Shown here: positions 14,960 through 23,320 of the stretch, piece by piece | Numbering within the stretch: position 1 is the stretch's first letter | Layout: each line of letters begins with the position of its first letter | NCBI RefSeq assembly: GCF_024741135.1 | Contig: NZ_JANSUY010000007.1 | Span: 124,001-188,000 of the forward strand | Direction: 5' to 3' | Origin: Aquiflexum gelatinilyticum | Lineage (GTDB): Bacteria; Bacteroidota; Bacteroidia; Cytophagales; Cyclobacteriaceae | Length of the DNA: 64,000 nt | Made by a program: the position numbers and the translations under genes | Notes under the pieces: model-generated | What the model was told of the DNA's origin: nothing | Seen by the model: the letters and a program-made list of their open reading frames with translations, nothing else | Database searches by the model: none

Positions 14960-16915
14960 ATGAAAAAAGCCATCAATCATTGCCTTGTTTTTGTTTTTAT
15001 CCTATTTGGAAGCTGTTCTTTGTTTGAAAGCGAGGAAGAAAAAAGAGAGGGAGAAGCAGTGGAATTGGACAACCAAGACTTGAATCTTTCCATTTTTGAA
15101 ATAGTTACCATAAACCTTCCCGAGGGGCAATTTACCAATGGAGAAATCGAAGGAACTGTAGAAGGGGAGAACATAGAACTGACTATATCTGATAATACCC
15201 TGACTTTTATGGTTCCCAAACTCAATCAGGGATCTTACAAACTTATATTCCAAGAAAAAAATAAACCCTACAACATCGCTTTTCAGGTCAAGGCCCACAG
15301 TTTAAAAGAAACTCCCGCCAATTATATCCAAACCTATCTTGATAAGTCCCAAATGCAGGTTGAACGGCTGGAAAAGACTAAAAACTTACTTGTTGGGGAA
15401 AAGAAAATTGAATTGGAAAAAGACATCGCCGTCTTGAAGAAGTTTTTGGACGAGCAGTATGCCAAAGCAGCCTTATTGAAAGAGGATGAATTGGCGGATA
15501 TGGCATTTTTTATAGAGGCCAATAAAGAATGGATGGATGAATTGTCTGCGGCTGTGAACGAACTCAACGTTTCTTTTCCAAATGCACGCATTGCAGGGGA
15601 GGTGGTGACCAATATCGAGGCTTTGGGAAACAGGGTTTCTGGAAAATATGTAGCTGCTGTGATGACAGTGGTTAAGCATATACCAAAAATCGTGTCTGCA
15701 TTAACCATTGGTTATCTAACAGGATCTATTTTTGGCCCATTAGGGAGTTCTCTTGGTGCTGCTATTGGATTGGGGATTTCGCTTGGAAATTTATTATTGG
15801 ATTTAGAGGAACTTTTGGGAAGTATTGATGCAGTGGCGAATTTTGTACAGGTAGTCGCGGATAATATAATGGAAGTCAATCTAAAGACCCTTTATTCTTT
15901 TCAAAATAATGAATCCACTGAGCTTTTTGTGTCGAGAAATTACAGGACTGTTTACAGTGGGGATTTGAATTCTACTGTACCGTTTGTCAGGGATTTTATG
16001 GGAGGAATTAAAACCTTGATTGCAGAATGGCAAAAGATAATATCAAAAATCCCTTTGGATTTGGTATTTACACCGACAGATTATTCAGCTATTTCTACTT
16101 ACCAAACGACTAATCAAAGGGTACACAGTGACCATTTGAGTATATCAGGAATCACAAATCCCAAAGTTTCCGGCTCAGTCACAAAAGAAGAGGGAAGGTT
16201 ATTGGTAAAAATGTCCACAGCCGCAGAATCCGAGGAAACATTTAAATTCAATTTGGTTTATGACAATGCAGACTTTGGGAAACTCACGGAGACAAATGAT
16301 GGGGTGATTAATTCAAAATTTGTAGAAATAACAGACCCTCGGGATGGGAAAAAATACATGACCGTTAAGATCGGTAATCAAACCTGGTTTCGAAGTAATC
16401 TTCGCTACGTTGGAAACATTCCACAGGTTACCTCAGATGAAGCCTGGGCTGCAATTTGGAATAAAGGAAACCCGACCGGACAACCGGCATGGGCTTATTA
16501 TGAAAATAAGCCTGAAAATGAAATTTTTTCTGGTAAAATGTATAACTGGTATGCTGTTGCCAATGGAAATCTGTGTCCTCCGGGATGGCATGTGCCTACC
16601 ATACAAGAATGGCAGACATTAATAGATTTTTTGGGTGGACGATTCAGTGCTGGCAGTAAATTGAAGTTTCCGGGAGGCTGGAGTCCTGATTATTTTTCCA
16701 CAAATTCATCAGGGTTTACCGCTTTCGGAGATGGTGTTCGGTATGCTGATGACGGAAAGTTCATCTTTCAACTAAAGATTGGCTATTGGTGGAGTTCTTC
16801 TGAAAGCGAAGCGACAAAGGCAAATGCTTTATTTATGATTTATGATTCTAGTTCAGCTTTGCTTGGTTCAAATTTTAAGGCTACAGGAATGTCCTGCCGC
16901 TGCATCAAGGATTGA
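14960..16915 (+). CDS. FISUMP-domain lipoprotein with coiled coil and glycine-rich hydrophobic core
   Basis: I start at the ATG at 14960, which opens a signal peptide ending in FGSC (Cys19 lipidated); an in-frame TTG three codons up is less likely. The 651-residue protein has a strand-rich part (30-115), a coiled coil with MQVERLEKTKNLLVGEKK (about 130-180), a long glycine-rich hydrophobic stretch (ALTIGYLTGSIFGPLGSSLG, about 245-285), and a C-terminal FISUMP domain. The FISUMP signatures are IGNQTWFRSNLRY, MYNWYAVANGNLCPPGWHVP, WWSSSES and the final SCRCIKD. FISUMP domains are typical of Bacteroidota and Fibrobacteres surface proteins. The glycine-rich stretch inside a lipoprotein is odd and could insert into a membrane. 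A fragment of this gene's 5' end is repeated at 22691-22820. Confidence 0.85.
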   Translation: MKKAINHCLVFVFILFGSCSLFESEEEKREGEAVELDNQDLNLSIFEIVTINLPEGQFTNGEIEGTVEGENIELTISDNTLTFMVPKLNQGSYKLIFQEKNKPYNIAFQVKAHSLKETPANYIQTYLDKSQMQVERLEKTKNLLVGEKKIELEKDIAVLKKFLDEQYAKAALLKEDELADMAFFIEANKEWMDELSAAVNELNVSFPNARIAGEVVTNIEALGNRVSGKYVAAVMTVVKHIPKIVSALTIGYLTGSIFGPLGSSLGAAIGLGISLGNLLLDLEELLGSIDAVANFVQVVADNIMEVNLKTLYSFQNNESTELFVSRNYRTVYSGDLNSTVPFVRDFMGGIKTLIAEWQKIISKIPLDLVFTPTDYSAISTYQTTNQRVHSDHLSISGITNPKVSGSVTKEEGRLLVKMSTAAESEETFKFNLVYDNADFGKLTETNDGVINSKFVEITDPRDGKKYMTVKIGNQTWFRSNLRYVGNIPQVTSDEAWAAIWNKGNPTGQPAWAYYENKPENEIFSGKMYNWYAVANGNLCPPGWHVPTIQEWQTLIDFLGGRFSAGSKLKFPGGWSPDYFSTNSSGFTAFGDGVRYADDGKFIFQLKIGYWWSSSESEATKANALFMIYDSSSALLGSNFKATGMSCRCIKD

Positions 16916-16933
16916 ATTTCCACAACCTGAAAA

Positions 16934-17006
16934 GTGGAGCCGATAATTATCAGCATGTAATTCCACCTTTTTTTTGGATTTATAATCCCAATTCTGAGAA
17001 GTTCAA
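16934..17006 (+). repeat. hairpin repeat copy after the FISUMP gene
   Basis: It starts 18 bp after the stop codon. GTGGA...TCCAC encloses GCCGATAATTATCAGC, a T-run follows, then GGATTTATAATCC and AATTCTGAGAAGTTCAA. The G/C stem followed by eight T residues could also work as the terminator of the FISUMP gene. The rest of the gap, 17007-17355, shows nothing I recognise. Confidence 0.72.
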
Positions 17007-17355
17007 TCCTCATCTGGTTTTTGTTAAAAGTGCCAAAGAGTCGGTTTTTTATTTTTATTTGTTGTTTTTGAGAAACACACCCACCATTTCTTAACAAATT
17101 TTTTATGGAGAAACAGATGCTTTTCAATCGATTCCGAATGGTATTTTATTTCAAAATCAAAGCAAGGTTTGTTCTGATTTAGAATAAAATTCTGTTTTTG
17201 ACGCAGAAATAGCTACTTTTGAAGCTTCATACCTACTAGGTAATAACGGATGACCATCACTCCACCCTGATATTTTGATTTTTTGATACCATCTTATTCC
17301 CTCAGATGAGCGGAAGACCCATTGCCTATTTTCCATTTAATAAAGTTTAAGAATT

Positions 17356-18915
17356 ATGACGCAGATGTTTTATCGCCTGTTCAAACCGACACAGGTAAAT
17401 CTGAAAGACGAAGTATTGTCCGGCTTGACTGTGGCCTTGGCTTTGGTGCCTGAAGCAGTAGCTTTTTCATTGATTGCGGGAGTCAGTCCTTTGATTGGAT
17501 TATATACCGCATTTATTATTGGACTGATTACCTCTATTATGGGTGGCCGTCCCGGAATGATTTCCGGTGCAACAGGTGCCATAGCTGTAGTAGTAGTCGC
17601 TTTGGTGGTTTCTCATGGAGTTGAATACCTCTTTGCGGCAGTTGTCCTGATGGGATTGATCCAGATATTAGTAGGTGTTTTGAAATTGGGGAAATTGATC
17701 CGCTTGGTGCCGCATCCGGTGATGTTTGGATTTGTCAACGGATTGGCCATTGTGATTGCCATGGCACAATTTGCTCAGTTCAAAACTGTAAATGCCGAGG
17801 GAGTATCTGAATGGATGAGCGGAAATCCATTGTATATCATGATAGGCTTTGTCGTACTGACCATGGTCATTATTAAGTTCCTCCCAAAGTTGACTACAGC
17901 AGTTCCTTCAGCCTTGGTTGCAATATTGACCGTTTCCTTGATTGTTATTTTCGGAGGCATTGATACCAGAACAGTTGGTGATTTGGCATCCATCAGTGGA
18001 GGATTGCCGGAATTCCATTTGCCTTTGGTTCCTTTAAACATGGAGACCTTGATGATTATCCTGCCTTATTCTGCCATCATGGCGGGAGTTGGGCTGATAG
18101 AAAGTTTGCTGACCTTGACCTTGATAGATGAAATCACAGAGACGAGAGGTCATGGGAATAAGGAATGTGTAGCTCAAGGTGTGGCTAACATAACGACTGG
18201 ATTTTTTGGTGGAATGGGCGGCTGTGCGATGATCGGACAGTCATTGATCAATGTCAATGCAGGCGGAAGAAGCCGGATTTCGGGAATAGTAGCTTCTGTC
18301 GGTCTTTTGGTATTTATTCTTTTCCTCTCTGCTTATATCGAAATGGTACCAATGGCGGCATTGGTTGGGCTGATGTTTATGGTGGCAATAGGAACATTTG
18401 AATGGGCTTCATTGAAAGTATTCCGGAAAGTCCCAGCCCATGATGTGTTGGTGATGGTTATCGTTACATTGGTAACTGTCTTTTTGCATAACCTCGCTTT
18501 GGCTGTGTTGATTGGAGTCATCATTTCCGCTTTGGTCTTCTCTTGGGAGAATGCCAAAAGGATCAGAGCAAGGAAATATGTGGATGAAAATGGAGTCAAA
18601 CATTACGAGATGTTTGGTCCGCTCTTCTTTGCTTCTGCGATGGCTTTTGGGCAAAAGTTTGACCCGATCAACGATCCTGAGGAAATTATTATTGATTTTC
18701 AGGAAAGCAGGATTGTGGACCATTCGGGCATAGATGCCATCCACAAAGTAACCGAGCGTTATGAAAAATTAGGGAAAACTGTTTATATCCGTCATCTGAG
18801 CAGTAGCAGCAGGGTATTGCTCGAAAAGGCAGAGACGATCATCAACGTCAACTACACCGATGATGACCCAAGCTTTAAGATTGTCTTGGACAAAAGAGAA
18901 AAAGTGAGGTCCTGA
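17356..18915 (+). CDS. SulP-family anion permease with STAS domain
   Basis: The 519-residue protein has the SulP membrane domain, about 10-12 hydrophobic segments with the early signature [20 protein letters not shown] and [22 protein letters not shown]-terminal STAS domain begins near residue 430 ([20 protein letters not shown]). SulP proteins in bacteria move sulfate, bicarbonate or dicarboxylates, usually with sodium or protons. The substrate here is open: no sulfate-assimilation or carbonic-anhydrase gene lies next to it. The gene stands alone and ends before a hairpin repeat that can serve as terminator. Confidence 0.93.
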   Translation: MTQMFYRLFKPTQVNLKDEVLSGLTVALALVPEAVAFSLIAGVSPLIGLYTAFIIGLITSIMGGRPGMISGATGAIAVVVVALVVSHGVEYLFAAVVLMGLIQILVGVLKLGKLIRLVPHPVMFGFVNGLAIVIAMAQFAQFKTVNAEGVSEWMSGNPLYIMIGFVVLTMVIIKFLPKLTTAVPSALVAILTVSLIVIFGGIDTRTVGDLASISGGLPEFHLPLVPLNMETLMIILPYSAIMAGVGLIESLLTLTLIDEITETRGHGNKECVAQGVANITTGFFGGMGGCAMIGQSLINVNAGGRSRISGIVASVGLLVFILFLSAYIEMVPMAALVGLMFMVAIGTFEWASLKVFRKVPAHDVLVMVIVTLVTVFLHNLALAVLIGVIISALVFSWENAKRIRARKYVDENGVKHYEMFGPLFFASAMAFGQKFDPINDPEEIIIDFQESRIVDHSGIDAIHKVTERYEKLGKTVYIRHLSSSSRVLLEKAETIINVNYTDDDPSFKIVLDKREKVRS

Positions 18916-18937
18916 TGTTGATATGCAACCCTCCGCA

Positions 18938-19003
18938 GGGTGGAATTACAAATTCCACCCTTTTATTTTTTGGGATTTGAAATCCCAATTCTGAGAAGTT
19001 CAA
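18938..19003 (+). repeat. hairpin repeat copy after the SulP gene
   Basis: The first stem here is GGGTGGAATT-ACA-AATTCCACCC with a short loop and a T-rich run behind it. GGGATTTGAAATCCC and AATTCTGAGAAGTTCAA follow, identical in the last 17 bases to the copy at 16934-17006. It lies 22 bp after the SulP stop and probably terminates that gene. Confidence 0.75.
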
Positions 19004-19016
19004 CACATACTTTCTG

Positions 19017-19763
19017 TCAGATAGCAGTTTCCTTTTCTCCAGGTTTCTTTACCTGAAGTGCCCTTTTGGTAACTTTCAAATCTCTGAAATAACCGATCGT
19101 ACCGATATCCACATACAGTCCTACAAATCCCTTTTTGGTTTTGCCCAGCATTTTGTCTACGATAAAGGAGGAATACTTCATGTCATTGACATACATTTCG
19201 GCAGATTCACCATTGACTTCTATCCTCATGGTAATCCACTCATCGAGGGCCACTGGGGCAGAACCTTCATACCTGAATGGGGCAGTCTTCCGTAAGGTGT
19301 CAAATTTAAAGTCGGGATAAGAGAAGTACTGTACGGTGTGGTTTCTTCGCAGTTGGTTATCGGACCTTCCGACTTTTGGTCTCACATAAATACTTTCAAA
19401 GGCCGAATCATCTTCCTGAATCCTGAAATAAAGACCGATAAATCCGGCGATGCCTGAGTACGGGGCAGGGTTTTGTAATTGGCTGTACATCTTGACTTCA
19501 ATGGTTCCATTTTCGAAGTCATCCAATCCTACAAGCCGGGCATAATGGGGTTCATCCACCGTGGCCTCTACGCGTGTCGAATCAAAAGGGAGGGCATTTA
19601 AATCCCGTTCGATTTTTAAGACTTTTTTTCCTTGAAATTTCACCACCTCGCCGGTGACATTGTGAAGTTCAAACTCCTGGTTTTTGAGTTTCAGGTTTTG
19701 CGCATTGACACCCAAGGTGAAAAATGCCAAAAGAAGTATGATTGGGGATTTTTTTATTGACAT
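19017..19763 (-). CDS. secreted lectin-fold (concanavalin/LamG-like, DUF1080-like) protein
   Basis: The start at 19763 gives a clean signal peptide (MSIKKSPIILLLAFFTLGVNA-Q), while an upstream in-frame start adds 16 residues before it. The 248-residue product is strand-rich, with FENGTIEVKMY, GFIGLYFRIQ, DEWITMRIEVNGESAEMYVN and GFVGLYVDIGTIGYFRDLKV. These are the features of LamG/DUF1080-type jelly rolls that bind or cleave sugars. The full catalytic set of a hydrolase is not evident, so binding is as likely. It is convergent with the SulP gene and preceded, on the same strand, by a Crp/Fnr gene. Confidence 0.72.
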   Translation of the reverse strand: MSIKKSPIILLLAFFTLGVNAQNLKLKNQEFELHNVTGEVVKFQGKKVLKIERDLNALPFDSTRVEATVDEPHYARLVGLDDFENGTIEVKMYSQLQNPAPYSGIAGFIGLYFRIQEDDSAFESIYVRPKVGRSDNQLRRNHTVQYFSYPDFKFDTLRKTAPFRYEGSAPVALDEWITMRIEVNGESAEMYVNDMKYSSFIVDKMLGKTKKGFVGLYVDIGTIGYFRDLKVTKRALQVKKPGEKETAI

Positions 19764-19841
19764 GATTTTCTTTGTTGATGATAATAACATTACAAAGGTC
19801 AACATAATCAACGGCCTATACCCTTAATCTAGGTTAAGAAA

Positions 19842-20453
19842 TCAGCCCTTGGCTTGGAGGTTCTTCCGGATTTTGCTCAAAAATTCAGGGGTAATCCCGA
19901 GATAAGAGGCTATCTGCGTATTGGGAATCCTGTTAAAAAGATGGGGATATTGTTCCAAAAAACTCAGGTACCGTTCCTCCGCCGTAGAACTGAAAAGCTG
20001 TCCGATCCGTTCCTGTTGCTGCATAAAGTGGTTTTCCAACAATACCCGAAAAATCCTGTCAAACTTTGGGGCATGAATATACAGATCAAGCAAATCCCGG
20101 TGTGTGATGCGAAGTACCAAGGTATCTTCCAAAGCTTCAATATTCAAAGAGGATGGGATTCTTTTATGGAAACTTGTGAGGTCAAGAATCCAATAATTCT
20201 CTGTGGCAAACTGAAAAACGTGGTAATCTCCTTTTTCATCCACTTTAAAAAGCCTGAGACATCCTTTTACCACAAAATCAAAATGGTCACATACTTTACC
20301 CTCCTGTAAGGCAAACTGCTTTTTTGCAAAAGTGTGGGGATGGAATTTTGCTTCAACCAATTCTTTCTCCTCTTGCTTCAAAGGAATCAGCTTCCCGAAA
20401 TAATCGAGGAGCGGTTGGCAAGCAGCTGGATTTGAATCGATTTCCATAAACAA
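19842..20453 (-). CDS. Crp/Fnr-family regulator
   Basis: This 203-residue protein has an N-terminal cyclic-nucleotide-binding-like jelly roll (LQEGKVCDHFDFVVKGCLRLF, about 45-120) and ends in the helix-turn-helix TQIASYLGITPEFLSKIRKN. It belongs to the short Bacteroidota group shared with the products at 21814, 30535 and 31968. The classical cAMP contacts are not apparent, so the ligand is unknown. The MFS transporter gene begins 95 bp upstream on the same strand, and a second Crp-like gene lies beyond it, so a regulated transporter unit is plausible. A decayed copy of this gene's 5' end is found at 29295-29366. Confidence 0.88.
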   Translation of the reverse strand: MFMEIDSNPAACQPLLDYFGKLIPLKQEEKELVEAKFHPHTFAKKQFALQEGKVCDHFDFVVKGCLRLFKVDEKGDYHVFQFATENYWILDLTSFHKRIPSSLNIEALEDTLVLRITHRDLLDLYIHAPKFDRIFRVLLENHFMQQQERIGQLFSSTAEERYLSFLEQYPHLFNRIPNTQIASYLGITPEFLSKIRKNLQAKG

Positions 20454-20548
20454 AGAATTGCTAATTAGCCGTTCAAAGGTAAAAAGTTATGACCAATATG
20501 GGGGCTTTTTTGAATTGCAAAGCTACTCGGTCATTGAAATAAAAAAAC

Positions 20549-21766
20549 CTACTCCATCTTTACCGCGATCACCACAGCCGAAAGAATCGTCAGCCCTCCA
20601 ATGGCTAAAATTGAAATATCAATACCGAATGAATCTGCAATCAGGCCTGTGATGATTGCCCCGATGGCATAACCCAAATCCCTCCACAAGCGAAATATCC
20701 CGATACTTTTTGCCCTGTCCTGAGGATGGGTATTTTCAGCAACGGTTGCGAGAAATGTCGGATAGACCATGGCGGTTCCCCAACCCAATATGGCTGACAA
20801 GAACACGTAATGCGTCATGCTTTCTGCAAAAAGAAATAGACTCAATGCGATGCCCTGCAGCAGCATTCCGGTAAAGAGGAGGTACTTTTTATTGAAAACA
20901 TCTGCCATCCTCCCGGTAAAGAGTTGTCCAAATCCCCAAACAGCCGGATAGACAGCGGTGACGACACCGATTTGTTCCAGATTAAATCCTTTGGCTGCAA
21001 GTAATATCGGGAAAATCCCCCAAGCCATTCCATCATTGAGGTTATTGATCAAACCGGCCTGCGTGACAGCGCCCAGGTTTGGATGTTTCCAGGTAGTATC
21101 CCAAAAAGGATTTTTCAATTTTGGAACATCAGAAAAAGAATTCTCAACTTCCACATGCTTCCGTGTGTCTTTGACAAGGAAAATGGAGCCGGCTAATCCC
21201 AATAGAGAAAGGCCTATTCCAAGGTAAAAGGGATAAGGTCTCAAACCGTATTCTGCCGCGATATATCCTGTCAAAAACGCAACCAAAGCCACAGCAAGGT
21301 ATCCGGCAAATTCATTCAAGCCCATGGCAAAACCCCGCTGTTTTTCGCCAACAAGGTCAATTTTCATGACCACGGTACTGCTCCAAGCCAATCCCTGATT
21401 GATTCCAAGCAGGATGTTTGCGGCGACAATCCAATCCCAACTAGGAGCAAACATCAGGATAAAGGGAACCGGAACTGCAAACAGCCAACCGATGGTAAGC
21501 AGGTTTTTTCTCCCTACTTTATTGGCGAAAACTCCGGCAAAGTAATTGGTGATGGCTTTTACAATCCCAAAAACAATGATAAAAGAGAGTATGGCAGTTT
21601 TGGCTGCAATGTAAAATTCCTGTTCGGCAATCTGAGGCAGGATGCTCCTCTCCAGGCCTACCATCCCGCCTACAAAGGCATTGATGATGACCAAAAGTGT
21701 AAATTGCTTCCAGTTTTCTCTAAGACCCAGTTCTATTTTTTGCACTATCCCTCCATTTGAATACAC
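20549..21766 (-). CDS. MFS transporter
   Basis: The 405-residue protein has about 12 hydrophobic spans with the MFS loop motif after span 2 (GVFANKVGRKNLLTIGW) and its second-half counterpart (GRMADVFNKKYLLFTG). Length and topology fit a drug/sugar-type major facilitator. The substrate cannot be told. It lies between two Crp/Fnr genes read from the same strand, 47 bp from the one upstream, which suggests joint transcription or control of transport by one of them. Confidence 0.9.
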   Translation of the reverse strand: MYSNGGIVQKIELGLRENWKQFTLLVIINAFVGGMVGLERSILPQIAEQEFYIAAKTAILSFIIVFGIVKAITNYFAGVFANKVGRKNLLTIGWLFAVPVPFILMFAPSWDWIVAANILLGINQGLAWSSTVVMKIDLVGEKQRGFAMGLNEFAGYLAVALVAFLTGYIAAEYGLRPYPFYLGIGLSLLGLAGSIFLVKDTRKHVEVENSFSDVPKLKNPFWDTTWKHPNLGAVTQAGLINNLNDGMAWGIFPILLAAKGFNLEQIGVVTAVYPAVWGFGQLFTGRMADVFNKKYLLFTGMLLQGIALSLFLFAESMTHYVFLSAILGWGTAMVYPTFLATVAENTHPQDRAKSIGIFRLWRDLGYAIGAIITGLIADSFGIDISILAIGGLTILSAVVIAVKME

Positions 21767-21813
21767 AAAATTCGTGGAGGCTCGGGTCGATTCCTTTTAC
21801 AAATGTTAAATAA

Positions 21814-22419
21814 TCAACGTTGGGCGCGGATCCGGCTGAGGCTGACCTGAGTGATGCCTAGGTATGAAGCAATGTACTTCAGGGGTATTCTTTTCAAAAA
21901 ATCGGGGGATTCCCGGGTCAGGGCATGATACCTTTCTTCCGCACTGTGAAATTGGAGACTCTCAATCCTGTTGACAGTTTCGACATAAGCAGATTCAAAG
22001 ATTTTGCGGAAAAGACGTTCTATGTCAGGAAATTGGTCATAGAGATCAAAAAGTAAGGGAGAACTGATTCCGATAAATTCGGAATCTTCCAACACCTGAA
22101 TGCCTTTCTTGCTCGGCTTTCCTGTAAAAAGGCTTTCCACCCTTGCAATCAGGGAGTTTTCGAAGGCAAAAGATTCGGTGATGTCTGTTCCGTCTTTGTA
22201 GTAATAGATCCTGGCGATTCCTTTTTTGACAAAATAAATGGTGCGACAGGTGTGGCCGATGGATTGGAGGTCTTTGTTTTTGGGGATCTGGGAAAGGCTA
22301 CAAATGGCTGCTAATGCTTCCTTGGCTTCTCCGGAAACCCTATGAAAAGTATCAAAATAATCAAAGAGCGGGGAATAGTCTTTTGAAAAGTGATTGGTTT
22401 GAGTCGGCATATTATTCAA
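21814..22419 (-). CDS. Crp/Fnr-family regulator
   Basis: The 201-residue protein has the jelly-roll effector domain (IYFVKKGIARIYYYKDG, about 60-130) and the helix-turn-helix KYIASYLGITQVSLSRIRAQ at the very end. It is a paralogue of 19842, 30535 and 31968. It sits 47 bp before the MFS transporter on the same strand and may control it. Effector unknown. Confidence 0.88.
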   Translation of the reverse strand: MNNMPTQTNHFSKDYSPLFDYFDTFHRVSGEAKEALAAICSLSQIPKNKDLQSIGHTCRTIYFVKKGIARIYYYKDGTDITESFAFENSLIARVESLFTGKPSKKGIQVLEDSEFIGISSPLLFDLYDQFPDIERLFRKIFESAYVETVNRIESLQFHSAEERYHALTRESPDFLKRIPLKYIASYLGITQVSLSRIRAQR

Positions 22420-22490
22420 AGTTAAACCTCTGAAAGGGAAATTTCATTTAATTTTTTTTGCTATTGTTTCATTCTTTGGTTTTTAAAAAA

Positions 22491-22530
22491 TTTGAATATT
22501 AAAAATCCTAATTCTAAAAAGTTCAGTCCT
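22491..22530 (+). repeat. degenerate hairpin-repeat copy
   Basis: TTTGAATATTAAAAATCC followed by TAATTCTAAAAAGTTCAGT is a decayed version of the GGGATTTGAAATCCC-AATTCTGAGAAGTTCAA unit. The G/C stem is lost. It lies near the left side of the duplicated FISUMP fragment. Confidence 0.5.
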
Positions 22531-22690
22531 TGTGGGGATTTAGGATAGAATTTAATTTATTACTTTTTCTTTGGTTAAAGCCTAAAACCCTCTCTTCATT
22601 TTTTTATCCACCAGCTAAAGCAGGTTGCCATTAAATCCAAATCCATACCTCTGCTTAATGTCATTCTTCATTCAGAATTATTCATTTATT

Positions 22691-22820
22691 TGGCTAAAGA
22701 AGGTAGCAATTAACCATTGCCTTGTTTTTATCCTATTTGGAAGCGGTTCTTTGTTGGAAAGTGGGGATGAAAAAAGAGAAGGAGAAGCAGTGGAATTGGA
22801 CAACCAAGATTTAAATCCCG
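22691..22820 (+). pseudogene. duplicated 5' fragment of the FISUMP lipoprotein gene
   Basis: This stretch nearly repeats the first 45 codons of the gene at 14960: VAINHCLVFILFGSGSLLES here versus AINHCLVFVFILFGSCSLFE there, followed by the shared EGEAVELDNQDLN. The copy lacks two codons, has lost the lipobox Cys (Ser-Gly-Ser) and has no proper ATG at the matching place. It runs into unrelated sequence after DLNP. It is a gene relic left by a partial duplication or by recombination between paralogues. The rest of the gap 22420-22879 has only the degenerate repeat. Confidence 0.78.
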
Positions 22821-22879
22821 TGCAGCCTGTAGTATACTGTTGTGCTTTCGACAAAGTCGTGAATAACAACTTTAATTAA

Positions 22880-23308
22880 TTAAGGTCTTATTGCCAGTTG
22901 TAACCAAAACTGCTCAATTTTTTTGATTACATTAAAAAATTCCTCTATCTCCAGAGGCTTTTTCAAATAGCTGTTGCAATGATTGCTGTAAGCTATGTTT
23001 ACATCCTTAGGATTGGAAGAGGTGGTTAGCATAATTACCGGTATTTTTTTGAGACTTGAATCCATTTTGATTTGCCGCAATACTTCATGACCGTTATATA
23101 TTGGCAAGTTGATATCCAACAGGATAAGGTCTGGCTTTGGTGAATGAACAAATGATCCTTTTCTGAATAGAAAATCAAGTGCTTCCTGCCCATTCCTTGC
23201 CACACTGATCTCAGAAACCAATTTACTTTCTTCAAAGGCTTCTAAAGTGAGTAGGATGTCACCTTCATTGTCTTCCACCAGAAGTATATGTGCAGGTTTT
23301 AATTTCAT
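22880..23308 (-). CDS. single-domain CheY-like response regulator (Rcp1 type)
   Basis: The 142-residue protein is a receiver domain only: acidic pocket VEDNEGD, phospho-acceptor Asp65 in LILLDINLPIYNG, Thr in MLTTSS and Lys in LKKPLE. The NEGD after the acidic pair is typical of Rcp1-type regulators that work with phytochrome-like or PAS-rich kinases. It starts 12 bp after the giant PAS kinase on the same strand, so the two are an operon and the regulator is its likely phosphoacceptor. There is no output domain; it may act by protein contact or pass phosphate on. Confidence 0.93.
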   Translation of the reverse strand: MKLKPAHILLVEDNEGDILLTLEAFEESKLVSEISVARNGQEALDFLFRKGSFVHSPKPDLILLDINLPIYNGHEVLRQIKMDSSLKKIPVIMLTTSSNPKDVNIAYSNHCNSYLKKPLEIEEFFNVIKKIEQFWLQLAIRP

Positions 23309-23320
23309 TTTTTCTTCAAT

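Noticed and set aside
17007-17355. Riboswitch before the SulP gene
   Set aside because: No known fold or conserved motif could be recognised in this stretch.
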